NCBI GenBank assembly: GCA_937967425.1 | Contig: CALBST010000237.1 | Span: 1-17,273, forward strand | DNA length: 17,273 bases | DNA from: an uncultured Caulobacteraceae bacterium | GTDB taxonomy: Bacteria; Pseudomonadota; Alphaproteobacteria; Caulobacterales; TH1-2 | Direction of reading: 5' to 3' | The notes under the pieces: generated by a model | What the model saw: the letters and a program-made list of their open reading frames with translations, nothing else | The model's database searches: none | Told to the model about the DNA's origin: nothing | Translations under genes and position numbers: made by a program | Part shown: positions 7,595-14,142 of the stretch, in pieces | Position numbering within the stretch: position 1 is the first letter of the stretch | How the letters are laid out: the number at the start of each line of letters is the position of its first letter

Positions 7595-7766
7595 CGATGG
7601 CCTGGCGCGGTGACCCATTCCGGGGCGTTTGACGCGGGGAAACTGTCGCGGGGAAGCCTCGGTTTAGGTCGCCAGGCGCGCTGACAGCTGTGCGGAATTG
7701 ACCTTGGGCCTCCCCAGCGCTCCAATTCGCCGGACGGCGCCGGGAGAGCGCCGCGGGGGACATGGA
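7595..7766 (+). promoter_or_regulatory. Leader/intergenic region before the M20 peptidase gene
   Basis: No gene is seen. The stretch has inverted repeats GCCTGGCG (7600-7607) with CGCCAGGC (7670-7677), and GAATTG (7695-7700) with CAATTC (7723-7728). A direct repeat of CGCGGGGAA occurs at 7633 and 7647. It presumably holds the promoter and structured 5' leader of the peptidase pair, but no clear -35/-10 elements stand out. Confidence 0.35.
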
Positions 7767-9245
7767 ATGGTGCGTCTTATCCTCGGCATGTTGGCGTTGG
7801 CGCTCGTGGCGATCGCGGGCTTCGTCGGCTATCGCACGATGTCGTTCACGGCCCCGCCGCCCCCGGCCGAAGTCACGCTCCCGGAGGCGTCCAGTTTCGT
7901 CATCGATGCTAGCGCCGCCGCCATCCGCCTCGCCGAAGCAATCCGCTTCCGCACCGTCTCCCTCGTGGAGGATGGCGACGACCGCGCGCAGTTCGAACAA
8001 TTTCACGCTTGGCTGCAACAGCGCTATCCCGCGTTCCATGCCGCCGCCCGCCGCGAGATCGTCGGCGAGCTGTCGTTGCTCTACACCTGGGAGGGCAGCG
8101 ATCCGGGCCAGCCGCCAATCGTGCTGTTGGCGCACCAGGACGTTGTGCCCGTGCCGGATGACACGCGCGCGAACTGGCAAGTCGATCCCTTCGGCGGCGT
8201 GATCCGCGATGATCACGTCTGGGGGCGCGGCGCGATCGACGACAAAGGCTCGCTCGTTGCGCTCTTGGAAGCGGCGGAGTTGCTCGCCGCGCAAGGCCGC
8301 CGCCCGGTGCGCACCATCATCTTCGCTTTTGGCCACGACGAAGAAATCGGAGGCGAAGGCGGCGCCGTTCTGATGGCGGCGAAACTGAAAGAGCGCGGCG
8401 TTCGCGCCTGGTTCGTGCTCGACGAAGGCATGGCTGCGCTTGAACGCCACCCGCTCACCGGCGGCCCCGCCGCGATGATCGGCATTTCCGAGCGCGGCTC
8501 CGGCACGATGCGCATACGTGCCGTCGGTCAGCCCGGTCACTCGTCCATGCCGCCGCCGGAAACCGCCGTATCGCTGGTGTCGGAAGCGGTCGTTCGCGTC
8601 CACGACATGCCGATCGACCGTAGCCTCGAAGGCGGGCCGGCGCTCGCGATGATGCGCGCACTGGCGCCGGAGCTCAGCCTCACCAATCGCATGGCGGTTT
8701 CGAACGAGTGGCTGTTTGCGCCGCTATTGCGGCAGCGCATGGCCGGCGATCCGGCCGCGCAGGCGCTGCTGGGCACCACAATCGCGCCGACCATGCTTGG
8801 AGGCGGTGTTCGCCCTAACGTGCTGCCGGGCGAGGCCACGGCAATGATCAATTTCCGCATCCATCCACGCGATAACGCCGCCGACTTGCTCCGCCGCGCG
8901 CGCCAGCAGGTCGCCGATCTCGAAGGCGTCACCGTCGATTGGGCCGAAACCCCGCGCGAGGCATCGGGTATTTCGAGCACGACCTCGAGCAGCTACGCGC
9001 TGATCGCCGGCCTCTCGCACGCCATCCTACCCGACGCGCCGGTTGCGCCTGGCCTCGTGCTCGCGGGCACGGATTCGCGCCACTATGCGGACGTGGCCGA
9101 GAACGTGTATCGTTTTCAGCCGATCATGCTGAGCGCCGAAGATCTCGAACGGCCGCACGGTCTCAACGAGCGTATCTCAATCGTGAACTTCGACCGTATG
9201 ATCCGGTTTTATGCCGGCCTCATGGAAGCAGGAGCGATGCAATGA
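7767..9245 (+). CDS. M20-family metallopeptidase (carboxypeptidase S-like), membrane-anchored
   Basis: A 492-residue di-zinc peptidase of the M20 family, close in size and motif order to the CPS1-like carboxypeptidases. A single N-terminal hydrophobic helix (about 4-26) should anchor it with the enzyme domain in the periplasm. Metal-site motifs are present: LLAHQDVVPV (His123, Asp125), WGRGAIDDKG (bridging Asp158), FGHDEEIGGEGG (catalytic Glu192, ligand Glu193), VLDEG (Asp219) and ERPHGLNE near the end (His464). These assignments follow family pattern, not alignment. The dimerisation lid domain lies between about 230 and 350. The ATG at 7767 is preferred because GGGGGA precedes it and the hydrophobic anchor starts at once; an upstream start at 7698 would add 23 unlikely residues. 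Its stop overlaps the start of the next gene as ATGA, so the two are translationally coupled. Confidence 0.88.
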   Translation: MVRLILGMLALALVAIAGFVGYRTMSFTAPPPPAEVTLPEASSFVIDASAAAIRLAEAIRFRTVSLVEDGDDRAQFEQFHAWLQQRYPAFHAAARREIVGELSLLYTWEGSDPGQPPIVLLAHQDVVPVPDDTRANWQVDPFGGVIRDDHVWGRGAIDDKGSLVALLEAAELLAAQGRRPVRTIIFAFGHDEEIGGEGGAVLMAAKLKERGVRAWFVLDEGMAALERHPLTGGPAAMIGISERGSGTMRIRAVGQPGHSSMPPPETAVSLVSEAVVRVHDMPIDRSLEGGPALAMMRALAPELSLTNRMAVSNEWLFAPLLRQRMAGDPAAQALLGTTIAPTMLGGGVRPNVLPGEATAMINFRIHPRDNAADLLRRARQQVADLEGVTVDWAETPREASGISSTTSSSYALIAGLSHAILPDAPVAPGLVLAGTDSRHYADVAENVYRFQPIMLSAEDLERPHGLNERISIVNFDRMIRFYAGLMEAGAMQ

Positions 9246-9679
9246 TCCGGTCAGCTTTAACCGCCGCCGCGTTTGCGCTCGCAGCGTGCGCGCCAGGGCA
9301 GGCCCCCAACCGGGACAATTCCGTGCCGGCGCCGACACCGCGCGAGGTCACAACACGCATCACGGCTGAACAGAATGGCCAGGTGGTCAATGTCGCTGTT
9401 GGCGAGCGCTTCGCCATCGAACTCGTCGGCGTGCCGACAGCCGGCTATGTGTGGGAGCCCGCACAGGCGCCAGACTTCATCACCCGCGCCGGCGAAGCGA
9501 CCGGCAACACGACGCGGGAGCAGAGCCAGCCCGGCTTCACCGGCGGTCATCATTGGGAAGTGACGATGTTCTCGGCCACCGCTCCGGGCACGGGCGAGAT
9601 CGTCATGGAGCAGCGCCGCCCCTGGGAAACCAACGAACCGGCCAACGCCACCTTCCGCGTCACCATCGTCGCGCAATAA
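9242..9679 (+). CDS. Chagasin-like protease inhibitor (I42 family) lipoprotein
   Basis: A 145-residue predicted lipoprotein with signal peptide and lipobox LAAC (Cys16 lipidated). The mature part has the three loops that define chagasin/I42 inhibitors of papain-like cysteine peptidases. VPTAGYVW (64-71) matches the NPTTG-type loop, GFTGGHHW (98-105) the glycine-rich loop, and RRPW (125-128) the RPW loop. The start ATG at 9242 overlaps the stop of the M20 peptidase gene and has AGGAG seven bases upstream, within the upstream gene. No cysteine peptidase is encoded nearby, so its partner is unknown; it may protect against host or competitor proteases, or act on an enzyme encoded elsewhere. A perfect inverted repeat begins 9 bases after its stop codon. 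Confidence 0.85.
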   Translation: MIRSALTAAAFALAACAPGQAPNRDNSVPAPTPREVTTRITAEQNGQVVNVAVGERFAIELVGVPTAGYVWEPAQAPDFITRAGEATGNTTREQSQPGFTGGHHWEVTMFSATAPGTGEIVMEQRRPWETNEPANATFRVTIVAQ

Positions 9680-9687
9680 CGGATACA

Positions 9688-9793
9688 AGTCTGGACCGCC
9701 GGCGCCCTCGCCGGCATTACATCAGACTAAACATGCACCGGCGCCTGTCGATAGCACGGCGCCATGCCGGCGAGGGCGCCGGCGGTCCAGACT
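9688..9793. repeat. Perfect 30-bp inverted repeat (REP/MITE-like element)
   Basis: The left arm 9688-9717 starts AGTCTGGACCGCCGGC, and the right arm 9764-9793 ends GCCGGCGGTCCAGACT. The arms are perfectly complementary over 30 bp with a 46-bp spacer that also contains GGCGCC palindromes. The element lies between two gene pairs. Its size and position suggest a dispersed palindromic repeat of the REP/BIME or MITE kind. As RNA it would form a very stable hairpin able to terminate the upstream operon. No clear target-site duplication was found. No T-tract follows. Confidence 0.8.
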
Positions 9794-9802
9794 CAACGCG
9801 CC

Positions 9803-10030
9803 ATGGTTTTCCTCGTACAGACCGTCCTCTACATGCTGGCCGTCGCTGGCATTGTCGTGGGCACGCTTGGGCTGATTTTCTTTGCAGGCGGGGCAATGAA
9901 CAAGGCGAGGCCGCCTGAGATGCGCCGCCGCCGGGCGCTGCTGGCTGCGCTTTTCGCATGCGGGATTGTCGCATCCGCGGCGATTGGCTTTGTCGGCATC
10001 CCCGCGATCCTCTATCTCGCTCAGCAATGA
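9803..10030 (+). CDS. Small two-helix membrane protein, unknown function
   Basis: A 75-residue hydrophobic protein not recognised as a named family. Two predicted transmembrane helices (about 2-28 and 45-71) are joined by a short basic loop (AMNKARPPEMRRRR) that should face the cytoplasm. The start is uncertain. The ATG at 9803 lies 9 bases after the inverted repeat and lacks a good Shine-Dalgarno. An in-frame ATG at 9764 lies inside the right arm of the repeat and would add 13 residues; another at 9833 would shorten helix 1. The stop overlaps the Rieske oxygenase start as ATGA, so the protein may have a role tied to that enzyme or simply carry its translation initiation. The repeat may have displaced the original promoter or ribosome binding site (inference). 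Confidence 0.65.
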   Translation: MVFLVQTVLYMLAVAGIVVGTLGLIFFAGGAMNKARPPEMRRRRALLAALFACGIVASAAIGFVGIPAILYLAQQ

Positions 10031-11085
10031 GCGAGCTTCTCCGGGACCTTTGGTACTTCGCCGCGACATCACGCGAGTTGAAGCGCGGGCAGATGTTCCG
10101 CCGCGAAATCCTGGGCGAGCCGGTGCTGCTCGGGCGCGATGAAGAGGGCAAAGTCTTCGCCATGCGCGATATTTGCCCGCACCGCGCGGTGCCGCTTTCT
10201 GCCGGCCGGATCGTCTCCAACGAAGGCGTGCAGACGGTCGAGTGCCCGTATCACGGCTGGCGTTATGGGACGCAGGATGGCGTCTGCAAGCTGATCCCAA
10301 CATTGCTTGCCGATCAGCCCTACGAAACCAACCGCATCCGCGTGCGCCGCTTCCCGACTTACGAAGCCAACGGCATCATCTTCGCCTTCGTCTCCGCCGA
10401 TCCGCGTTTCGATGGCGAGCCGCCTCCGCCGCCGCACTTCGATCTCGGCGATTTCCGTGAACCGAAATTCGTCATTCACCGCATCTTCGCAGCGAACATG
10501 GACAACGCCGTCGTTGGCCTCATGGACCCGGCGCATGTGCCCTATGTGCATAACCAGTGGTGGTGGCGCCCGCCGAGCTCCGGCAGTAAGCTGAAGGAAA
10601 AGCGCTTCGTGCCGCGCGAACGCGGTTGGGCCATCGAGCGCCACGCGCCGAGCGGCAATTCGCTGGCCTATCGCATGCTCTTCGGCGGCAACGTGACGAC
10701 CGAGATATCCTTCATGCTCCCCGGCTTCCGCTGGGAGGTGGTGGAGAACCAGAAGTCGCGCCTCTTCACGCTGACATGCCTGACGCCCGAAAACGAAAAC
10801 TCCACCCGCATCACACAAGTGACCTACTGGAAGAACGCGCCGCTGCTTGACGCGATGAAACCGATCCTCATCCCGGCGGGCCGCGAGTTCCTCGATCAGG
10901 ATGGCCGCATGGTCGATCTGCAGAACACTGGCCTGCAATACAACCCATCCATGCTCTGGATCGACGACATCGACGTGCAGGCGAAGTGGTATCTGAAGCT
11001 GAAGCGCGAGTGGACCAAGAGCCGGGAAGAGAAGCGCGACTTCGTCAACCCGATCGAGCCGACGACGTTGCGTTGGATGAGCTGA
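10027..11085 (+). CDS. Rieske non-heme iron oxygenase, alpha subunit
   Basis: A 352-residue oxygenase. The N-terminal Rieske domain binds a 2Fe-2S cluster through CPHRAVPL (Cys50, His52) and CPYHGWRY (Cys73, His76). The catalytic domain has NMDNAVVGLMDPAHVPYVH, with bridging Asp167 and iron ligands His170 and His175; Asp292 in FLDQDGRMVD is the likely third ligand by comparison with dicamba monooxygenase. Short single-component alpha subunits of this type (vanillate demethylase, dicamba monooxygenase and relatives) hydroxylate or demethylate aromatic or alicyclic substrates. The substrate here is unknown. No reductase or ferredoxin gene is adjacent, so electrons must come from proteins encoded elsewhere. 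The ATG overlaps the stop of the small membrane-protein gene. Its TGA is immediately followed by the stop (TCA on this strand) of the convergent lipoprotein gene. Confidence 0.9.
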   Translation: MSELLRDLWYFAATSRELKRGQMFRREILGEPVLLGRDEEGKVFAMRDICPHRAVPLSAGRIVSNEGVQTVECPYHGWRYGTQDGVCKLIPTLLADQPYETNRIRVRRFPTYEANGIIFAFVSADPRFDGEPPPPPHFDLGDFREPKFVIHRIFAANMDNAVVGLMDPAHVPYVHNQWWWRPPSSGSKLKEKRFVPRERGWAIERHAPSGNSLAYRMLFGGNVTTEISFMLPGFRWEVVENQKSRLFTLTCLTPENENSTRITQVTYWKNAPLLDAMKPILIPAGREFLDQDGRMVDLQNTGLQYNPSMLWIDDIDVQAKWYLKLKREWTKSREEKRDFVNPIEPTTLRWMS

Positions 11086-11517
11086 TCAGCCAGCCGGAAC
11101 CAGCACCACCGGAATGCTCACTTCGCGCGGGTTGGCGTTGTCGGCCGGCATGTCTTCTTGCAGCACGATCGTCGCCGGCGTCTCCTGCGTGACGCTGAAC
11201 GTGAACTCGGCCCGATAGGGCACGGGTGCTTCGGTCATCCAATCCTCTTGCGCACGCGCCGGCGCTTCCGCCAGCAACGCGCCGTCAGCGCCGCGTAGCT
11301 GACCAACGAACTGCGCTTCGAAATACCAATCGCCCGGCGCCGTCCCTTCGACCACAAGCGGACTGCTGACGCGCGCGCCTGAAGCCGGCGCAGTCACGAG
11401 CACCATCGGGCCGCTCGCGCTATCGGTCGTAGCAGGCGGCGTCTCCGTTGGCGCCGGCGAACATGCGAACAGCGCGGCCATGCAAACGGCGGCGAGCGTA
11501 GTGCGAAGCATACTCAT
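11086..11517 (-). CDS. Gmad2 immunoglobulin-like domain lipoprotein
   Basis: A 143-residue predicted lipoprotein. The signal peptide ends in LFAC (Cys19). After a Pro/Thr-rich linker comes a Gmad2-type Ig-like domain with the family pattern VTAPASGARVSSPLVVEGTA, then GDWYFEAQF, and EDWMTEAPVPYRAEFTF. Such domains occur in secreted or envelope-bound proteins of Gram-negative and Gram-positive bacteria; the function is not known. Two starts are possible. The ATG at 11517 has AGGAG only 3 bases away, while the ATG at 11511 has it at 9 bases and may be used instead; the lipobox is unaffected. Its stop abuts that of the convergent Rieske gene with no gap. Confidence 0.82.
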   Translation of the reverse strand: MSMLRTTLAAVCMAALFACSPAPTETPPATTDSASGPMVLVTAPASGARVSSPLVVEGTAPGDWYFEAQFVGQLRGADGALLAEAPARAQEDWMTEAPVPYRAEFTFSVTQETPATIVLQEDMPADNANPREVSIPVVLVPAG

Positions 11518-11607
11518 TCTCTCCTGGCCTCAGCCTTATCAGCTGAGGTGGTGGCGGCAAAGCGGCGCGCGTATAGCGAACTGAGGTCATCACCAACGGA
11601 TTGGATC

Positions 11608-12303
11608 ATGGCGCGCCTACATCGTGAGTATCATTTGGCCGATCGCATCGGGTGGCTTCGCGCAGCGGTGCTCGGCGCCAATGACGGCATCGTTTCGACC
11701 GCCAGCCTCATCGCTGGCGTCGCGGCGGCGTCGGCCGGGAAAAGCGAGGTGATGCTCGCGGGCGTGGCGGGGTTGATCGCCGGTGCGATGTCGATGGCGG
11801 CGGGCGAATATGTTTCTGTCAGTTCGCAATCTGACACGGAGCGCGCTGATCTCGCCAAGGAGCGGCGCGAACTGGCGGAAACGCCGGAACTCGAACTCGA
11901 AGAACTCACCAACATCTATATCGGCCGCGGTGTCGAGGCGTCACTGGCGCGCGAGGTGGCGATCCAGATGACGGCGAAGGATGCGCTGAGCGCCCACGCG
12001 CGCGACGAACTTGGCATAGTGCAATCGATGCGCGCCAGGCCGGTGCAAGCGGCCGCCGCCTCCGCTGCTTCGTTCGCGGCGGGCGCTGCGCTGCCGCTCA
12101 TTACTGCCGCGTTGACGCCGATGAGTGCTTTGAACTGGGCGGGCCCAGCAGCGTCCCTCCTTTTTCTGGCTGCGCTCGGCGCTTGGAGCGCGCGCATGGC
12201 TGGCGCGCCGCCGGTTCGGCCTGTTGCACGCGTTGTGTTCTGGGGTGCGGTGGCGATGGCGATCACCGCCGCCGCCGGGGCGCTGTTCGGGACGGTGGTC
12301 TAG
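11608..12303 (+). CDS. VIT1/CCC1-family transporter (iron/manganese)
   Basis: A 231-residue membrane protein of the VIT1/CCC1 family, which moves Fe2+ and Mn2+ out of the cytosol, in eukaryotes into vacuoles. The N-terminus has the hallmark RIGWLRAAVLGANDGIVSTA (13-32), with the Asp-Gly of the first helix, followed by GAMSMAAGEYVSVSSQ (59-74), the conserved metal-path segment. A hydrophilic, acidic stretch (about 78-140) between helices 2 and 3 is the cytosolic metal-binding region, and three further helices follow. The ATG at 11608 is chosen by family N-terminus; an in-frame GTG at 11548 would add 20 residues unlike the family. The Shine-Dalgarno is weak (GGATTGG). The stop codon shares CTAG with the stop of the convergent antiporter gene. 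Confidence 0.88.
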   Translation: MARLHREYHLADRIGWLRAAVLGANDGIVSTASLIAGVAAASAGKSEVMLAGVAGLIAGAMSMAAGEYVSVSSQSDTERADLAKERRELAETPELELEELTNIYIGRGVEASLAREVAIQMTAKDALSAHARDELGIVQSMRARPVQAAAASAASFAAGAALPLITAALTPMSALNWAGPAASLLFLAALGAWSARMAGAPPVRPVARVVFWGAVAMAITAAAGALFGTVV

Positions 12304-14039
12304 CTCGCGCTATAAAGCGCCTTCGCCACTTCAGCTTCGCGCCGCTCACCAATGATGCGTCGCGCCACCTCGTCGGGCACGCCGACGCCGTTGAGAAGCG
12401 CTTCGCCCAGCTGCAATGCCGCCTCGATCGAATCCGGGCTCGCGAGAGCAGCGCCTGCCGCGTGCAAACGGCGCGCATGCTCGCCATCGCGCGCGCGGGC
12501 ATAAATCGGGATATGCGGCCAGGCGCGGCGTGCTTCAGCGACGATGCGCTCCACCGCGTTGGCATCGTTGATTGTCACCACGATGGCCGCTGCATGCGGC
12601 GCGCCGACGCTTTCCAGCACCTTTACGCTCGACGCGTCGCCATAGTGCACTGGCCGGCCTGCATCGCGTAGCTTGGCCACGGCGGCAGCATCGCCCTCGA
12701 TGCCGACATGCGGAATTTCCTGGGTGCTCAGAATGTCCGCCAAGGTCTGGCCGACGCGGCCGAAACCGGCGATGACGATGTGGCCGCTTTCCTTTGTCAC
12801 ATCGTCTGGTGGCGCTGTAGCGTCGTCCTTCGTGATGCGCCGTGCCACGCGCGCGCCTAGGCCTGCGACCAGTGGCGTCAGGAAGATAGAGAGCGCTGTC
12901 ACGATGAGCATGTAGGCGGCGGTGTCCGCCGGAATGGCGCCGCCCGCGCGCGCGGCCGCGATGATGACGAAGCCGAACTCGCCCGCTTGCCCAAGCAGCA
13001 GGCCGATCTGCAACGCTCGTGGCCAGGGTGAGCCGAATACCCGCGCCAGCGCCGCAATAATGAGGCCCTTGACCAGGAAAAGCCCGGCTACGCCGATCAG
13101 AATGCGGAACGGCTCGCTGAGCAGCAGCGAGATGTCTATTTGCATGCCGACGGTGACGAAGAAGAGTCCGAGCAGCAGATCTTTGAACGGTTCGAGGTCG
13201 GTTTCGATCTGATGTCGGAATTCAGTTTCGGCCAGCAACAGTCCCGCGAGAAAGGCCCCCAGCGCCGCCGAGAGGCCCGCCATTTCAGCCGCGCCCGCCA
13301 TGCCGATGGCGGCGAGAAATGCTGCGGCGATAAAGATCTCGCGGCTGTCGGCAGCCGCGACCCAGCGAAACAGAGGCCGCAGCAACAACCGTCCGATCAA
13401 AATGATCGCGCCAAGTGAGAGGAGAGCGGTCAGCAACGCTAGGCCCACATTCTCCGGTCCGAATGCGGTTGCGTTGGAGCCGAGCGCGGCAACGACGAAC
13501 AGGATCGGCACCACCATAAGATCTTGCATCAGCAAGATTGAAAAGCTTGTCCGGCCTACCGGAGTGGCGATCTGGCTGCGCTCGCGCAGAAGCTGAAGCA
13601 CCAAAGCTGTCGATGAGAGCGCGAAGGCGAGGCCCACCACGACGGCGACGGTGAAGGAATTACCGAAAGCCATAGCGGCGCCTGCGATCGCCGCCGCACA
13701 GATCGCAACCTGTAGAAGCCCGAGTCCGAACACATAGCGCCGCAGCGCCCATAGACGCTCGAACGAAACCTCAAGCCCGATGACGAAGAGCAGAAACACC
13801 ACGCCCAGTTCGGCCAACAGAAGCGTCGGTTCGCTTTGCTCGAATTCGAACGCGCTGAGCCAAGGCCAATCCTGCGCCAGCCGCCCCAGAACGTGCGGCC
13901 CCATGGCCACGCCGATGATCAGGAACCCCATCACCGCGCTGATCCGCGCCTTCTTCAGCGCCGGAATGAGCACGCAGGTGGCGCCCAGGAAAACCAGCGC
14001 CTGGGTCAGGACTTCGCTTCCGCCGCTCCCGTGCTCCAT
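12300..14039 (-). CDS. KefB/KefC-like monovalent cation:proton antiporter (CPA2) with RCK domain
   Basis: A 579-residue potassium efflux-type antiporter. Residues 1-400 form the multi-helix CPA2 exchanger, with LGVVFLLFVIGLEVSFERLW near helix 3, LLMQDLMVVP (the Gln-Asp of the transport site, 172-173) and ALGAFLAGLLLAETEFRHQI (259-278). After a hydrophilic linker, residues 418-535 form a regulatory RCK/TrkA-N domain starting GHIVIAGFGRVGQTLADIL, the glycine-rich nucleotide-binding loop. In Kef proteins this domain gates efflux in response to glutathione adducts or nucleotides. No separate KefF/KefG partner gene is adjacent. AGGAG lies 8 bases before the ATG. It is divergent from mcd with 103 bp between, and its stop overlaps that of the VIT gene by 4 bp. 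Confidence 0.9.
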   Translation of the reverse strand: MEHGSGGSEVLTQALVFLGATCVLIPALKKARISAVMGFLIIGVAMGPHVLGRLAQDWPWLSAFEFEQSEPTLLLAELGVVFLLFVIGLEVSFERLWALRRYVFGLGLLQVAICAAAIAGAAMAFGNSFTVAVVVGLAFALSSTALVLQLLRERSQIATPVGRTSFSILLMQDLMVVPILFVVAALGSNATAFGPENVGLALLTALLSLGAIILIGRLLLRPLFRWVAAADSREIFIAAAFLAAIGMAGAAEMAGLSAALGAFLAGLLLAETEFRHQIETDLEPFKDLLLGLFFVTVGMQIDISLLLSEPFRILIGVAGLFLVKGLIIAALARVFGSPWPRALQIGLLLGQAGEFGFVIIAAARAGGAIPADTAAYMLIVTALSIFLTPLVAGLGARVARRITKDDATAPPDDVTKESGHIVIAGFGRVGQTLADILSTQEIPHVGIEGDAAAVAKLRDAGRPVHYGDASSVKVLESVGAPHAAAIVVTINDANAVERIVAEARRAWPHIPIYARARDGEHARRLHAAGAALASPDSIEAALQLGEALLNGVGVPDEVARRIIGERREAEVAKALYSAS

Positions 14040-14089
14040 TCGTTTCGCTCCTAAGGTGCGGCCGCCTGCACCGTCGCGTTACGGCGCCT

Positions 14090-14109
14090 CTTTCGCAAGT
14101 GCGAGAAAG
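14090..14109. promoter_or_regulatory. Interrupted palindrome upstream of mcd
   Basis: CTTTCGCAAGTGCGAGAAAG is an inverted repeat of CTTTCGCA and TGCGAAAG interrupted by one extra G. It lies 34 bp before the mcd start, in the 103-bp region shared with the divergent antiporter gene. Its TTTCGC/GCGAA half-sites resemble the palindrome at 5687-5697 between ecm and ccr, so it is a candidate binding site for a pathway regulator. No known consensus was matched. Confidence 0.35.
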
Positions 14110-14142
14110 TCGGTTTAAGTGAGCTGACTCGCGAGGGATTGC

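Noticed and set aside
7458..8603. Long (381 aa) minus-strand open frame opposite the PNPOx and M20 genes
   Set aside because: It spans two well-supported plus-strand genes and the gap between them, and its translation is rich in Arg, His and Ala with no domain. This is typical antisense frame openness in GC-rich coding DNA.
9242..10030. Toxin-antitoxin or defence island reading of the small genes around the inverted repeat
   Set aside because: The I42 inhibitor and the two-helix protein have no toxin or antitoxin features, and no nuclease, recombinase or phage genes are present.
10069..10938. 289-aa minus-strand frame opposite the Rieske oxygenase
   Set aside because: Fully inside a gene with clear metal-binding motifs; no recognisable domain in the antisense translation.
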